Assembly: GCA_002380675.1 (NCBI GenBank)
Contig: DFWB01000077.1
Location: forward strand, 1-5,613
Length of the DNA: 5,613 nucleotides
Source of the DNA: Akkermansiaceae bacterium UBA4145
GTDB lineage: Bacteria; Verrucomicrobiota; Verrucomicrobiia; Verrucomicrobiales; Akkermansiaceae
Reading direction: 5' to 3'
Positions 5,312 to 5,613 of the stretch are shown piece after piece. The notes beneath the pieces are model-generated. The model had not been told where the DNA came from and did no database searches. It worked only from the letters and a program-made list of their open reading frames with translations. The position numbers and the translations under genes are program-made. Within the stretch, counting starts at the first letter, position 1, and every line of letters begins with the position of its first letter.

Positions 5312-5613
5312 TCTGAGAGCCTCCTGCCCGTCGCATCCTGTGGTATTCCCTGCTCGATTTCCTTGTCGCTCAGACCCTCGGGAGAAGCAAGAAGCTCCCC
5401 TTCCGTATTCGGTTCATCTGGTATGCTCGCAGCCTCAGGAGAGGCTCCCGTCCAATGCGCAAGCTCGAGTGTTAAACGGGCCACAGATTGCCGTGCTCTC
5501 TCCCCCTCGGAGCGCTCCATTGCGATCTGCTTCTTGAGGGCAACGACCTCACGGGAAACCTTATCGAGGTCATGCTGAACCCGCATCCGGGACTCTGCCA
5601 TTGCAGACTTTTC
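5296..5613 (-). CDS. Hypothetical coiled-coil protein, possibly partial at the window edge
   Basis: The frame ends at TGA 5298 to 5296 and is open to the right edge, giving 105 visible residues. An ATG at 5601 would give a complete 101-residue protein (MAESRMRVQHDLDKVSREVV), but the four codons before it (E K S A) continue the same helical character. This may therefore be the C-terminus of a longer protein. Roughly the first 50 visible residues are charged with regularly spaced V, L and I (DLDKVSREVVALKKQIAMER), as in a coiled coil. After HWTG the composition changes to an acidic, proline-, serine- and glycine-rich tail that looks disordered. No signal peptide, membrane segment or enzyme motif is visible, and I do not recognise a family. 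It is convergent with leuD and so not part of the leu operon. Confidence 0.55.
   Translation of the reverse strand, partial: EKSAMAESRMRVQHDLDKVSREVVALKKQIAMERSEGERARQSVARLTLELAHWTGASPEAASIPDEPNTEGELLASPEGLSDKEIEQGIPQDATGRRLSDSGAP

Overview
The window looks like ordinary chromosomal DNA from a Gram-negative bacterium, most likely a member of Verrucomicrobiota (Opitutia-like). This placement is an inference from remembered family resemblance: the N-terminus of HflX, the domain order of the L,D-transpeptidase and the overall LeuC sequence all fit that group. The DNA is moderately GC-rich by eye. No transposase, CRISPR array, rRNA, tRNA or phage gene was recognised.

Layout. The left half (1 to 2966) is read on the minus strand. 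From upstream to downstream it holds the GTPase gene hflX (2966 to 1668), a secreted YkuD-type L,D-transpeptidase (1480 to 260) and the first 56 codons of a small membrane-anchored protein that runs off the left edge (168 to 1). The transpeptidase has a convincing promoter of its own (-35 at 1536 to 1531, -10 at 1513 to 1508, 17 bp spacer). A perfect 6-bp inverted repeat lies between that promoter and the start codon, which also settles the start at 1480 rather than at the longer 1624 alternative. The right half is read on the plus strand: leuC (3224 to 4651) and leuD (4678 to 5280), the two subunits of isopropylmalate isomerase. A minus-strand gene for a coiled-coil protein enters from the right edge and ends at 5296, convergent with leuD.

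hflX and leuC are divergent, and 257 bp separate them. This gap is the most structured non-coding stretch in the window. On the plus strand it contains a possible 40-codon leader peptide with TTA, CTA, CTC and CTA leucine codons, followed by several small hairpins, some mutually exclusive, and a hairpin directly in front of the leuC start codon. Together these suggest, without proving, leucine-responsive attenuation of leuCD.

How the genes work together: LeuC and LeuD form one heterodimeric [4Fe-4S] enzyme of leucine biosynthesis. The L,D-transpeptidase acts on peptidoglycan in the periplasm, and its downstream neighbour may also work at the envelope. HflX is a ribosome-associated GTPase with no evident functional link to either. 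Classical Shine-Dalgarno sequences are missing or poor in front of all the main genes. I found no strong case for a wholly new biological system here; the leu leader is the best lead.
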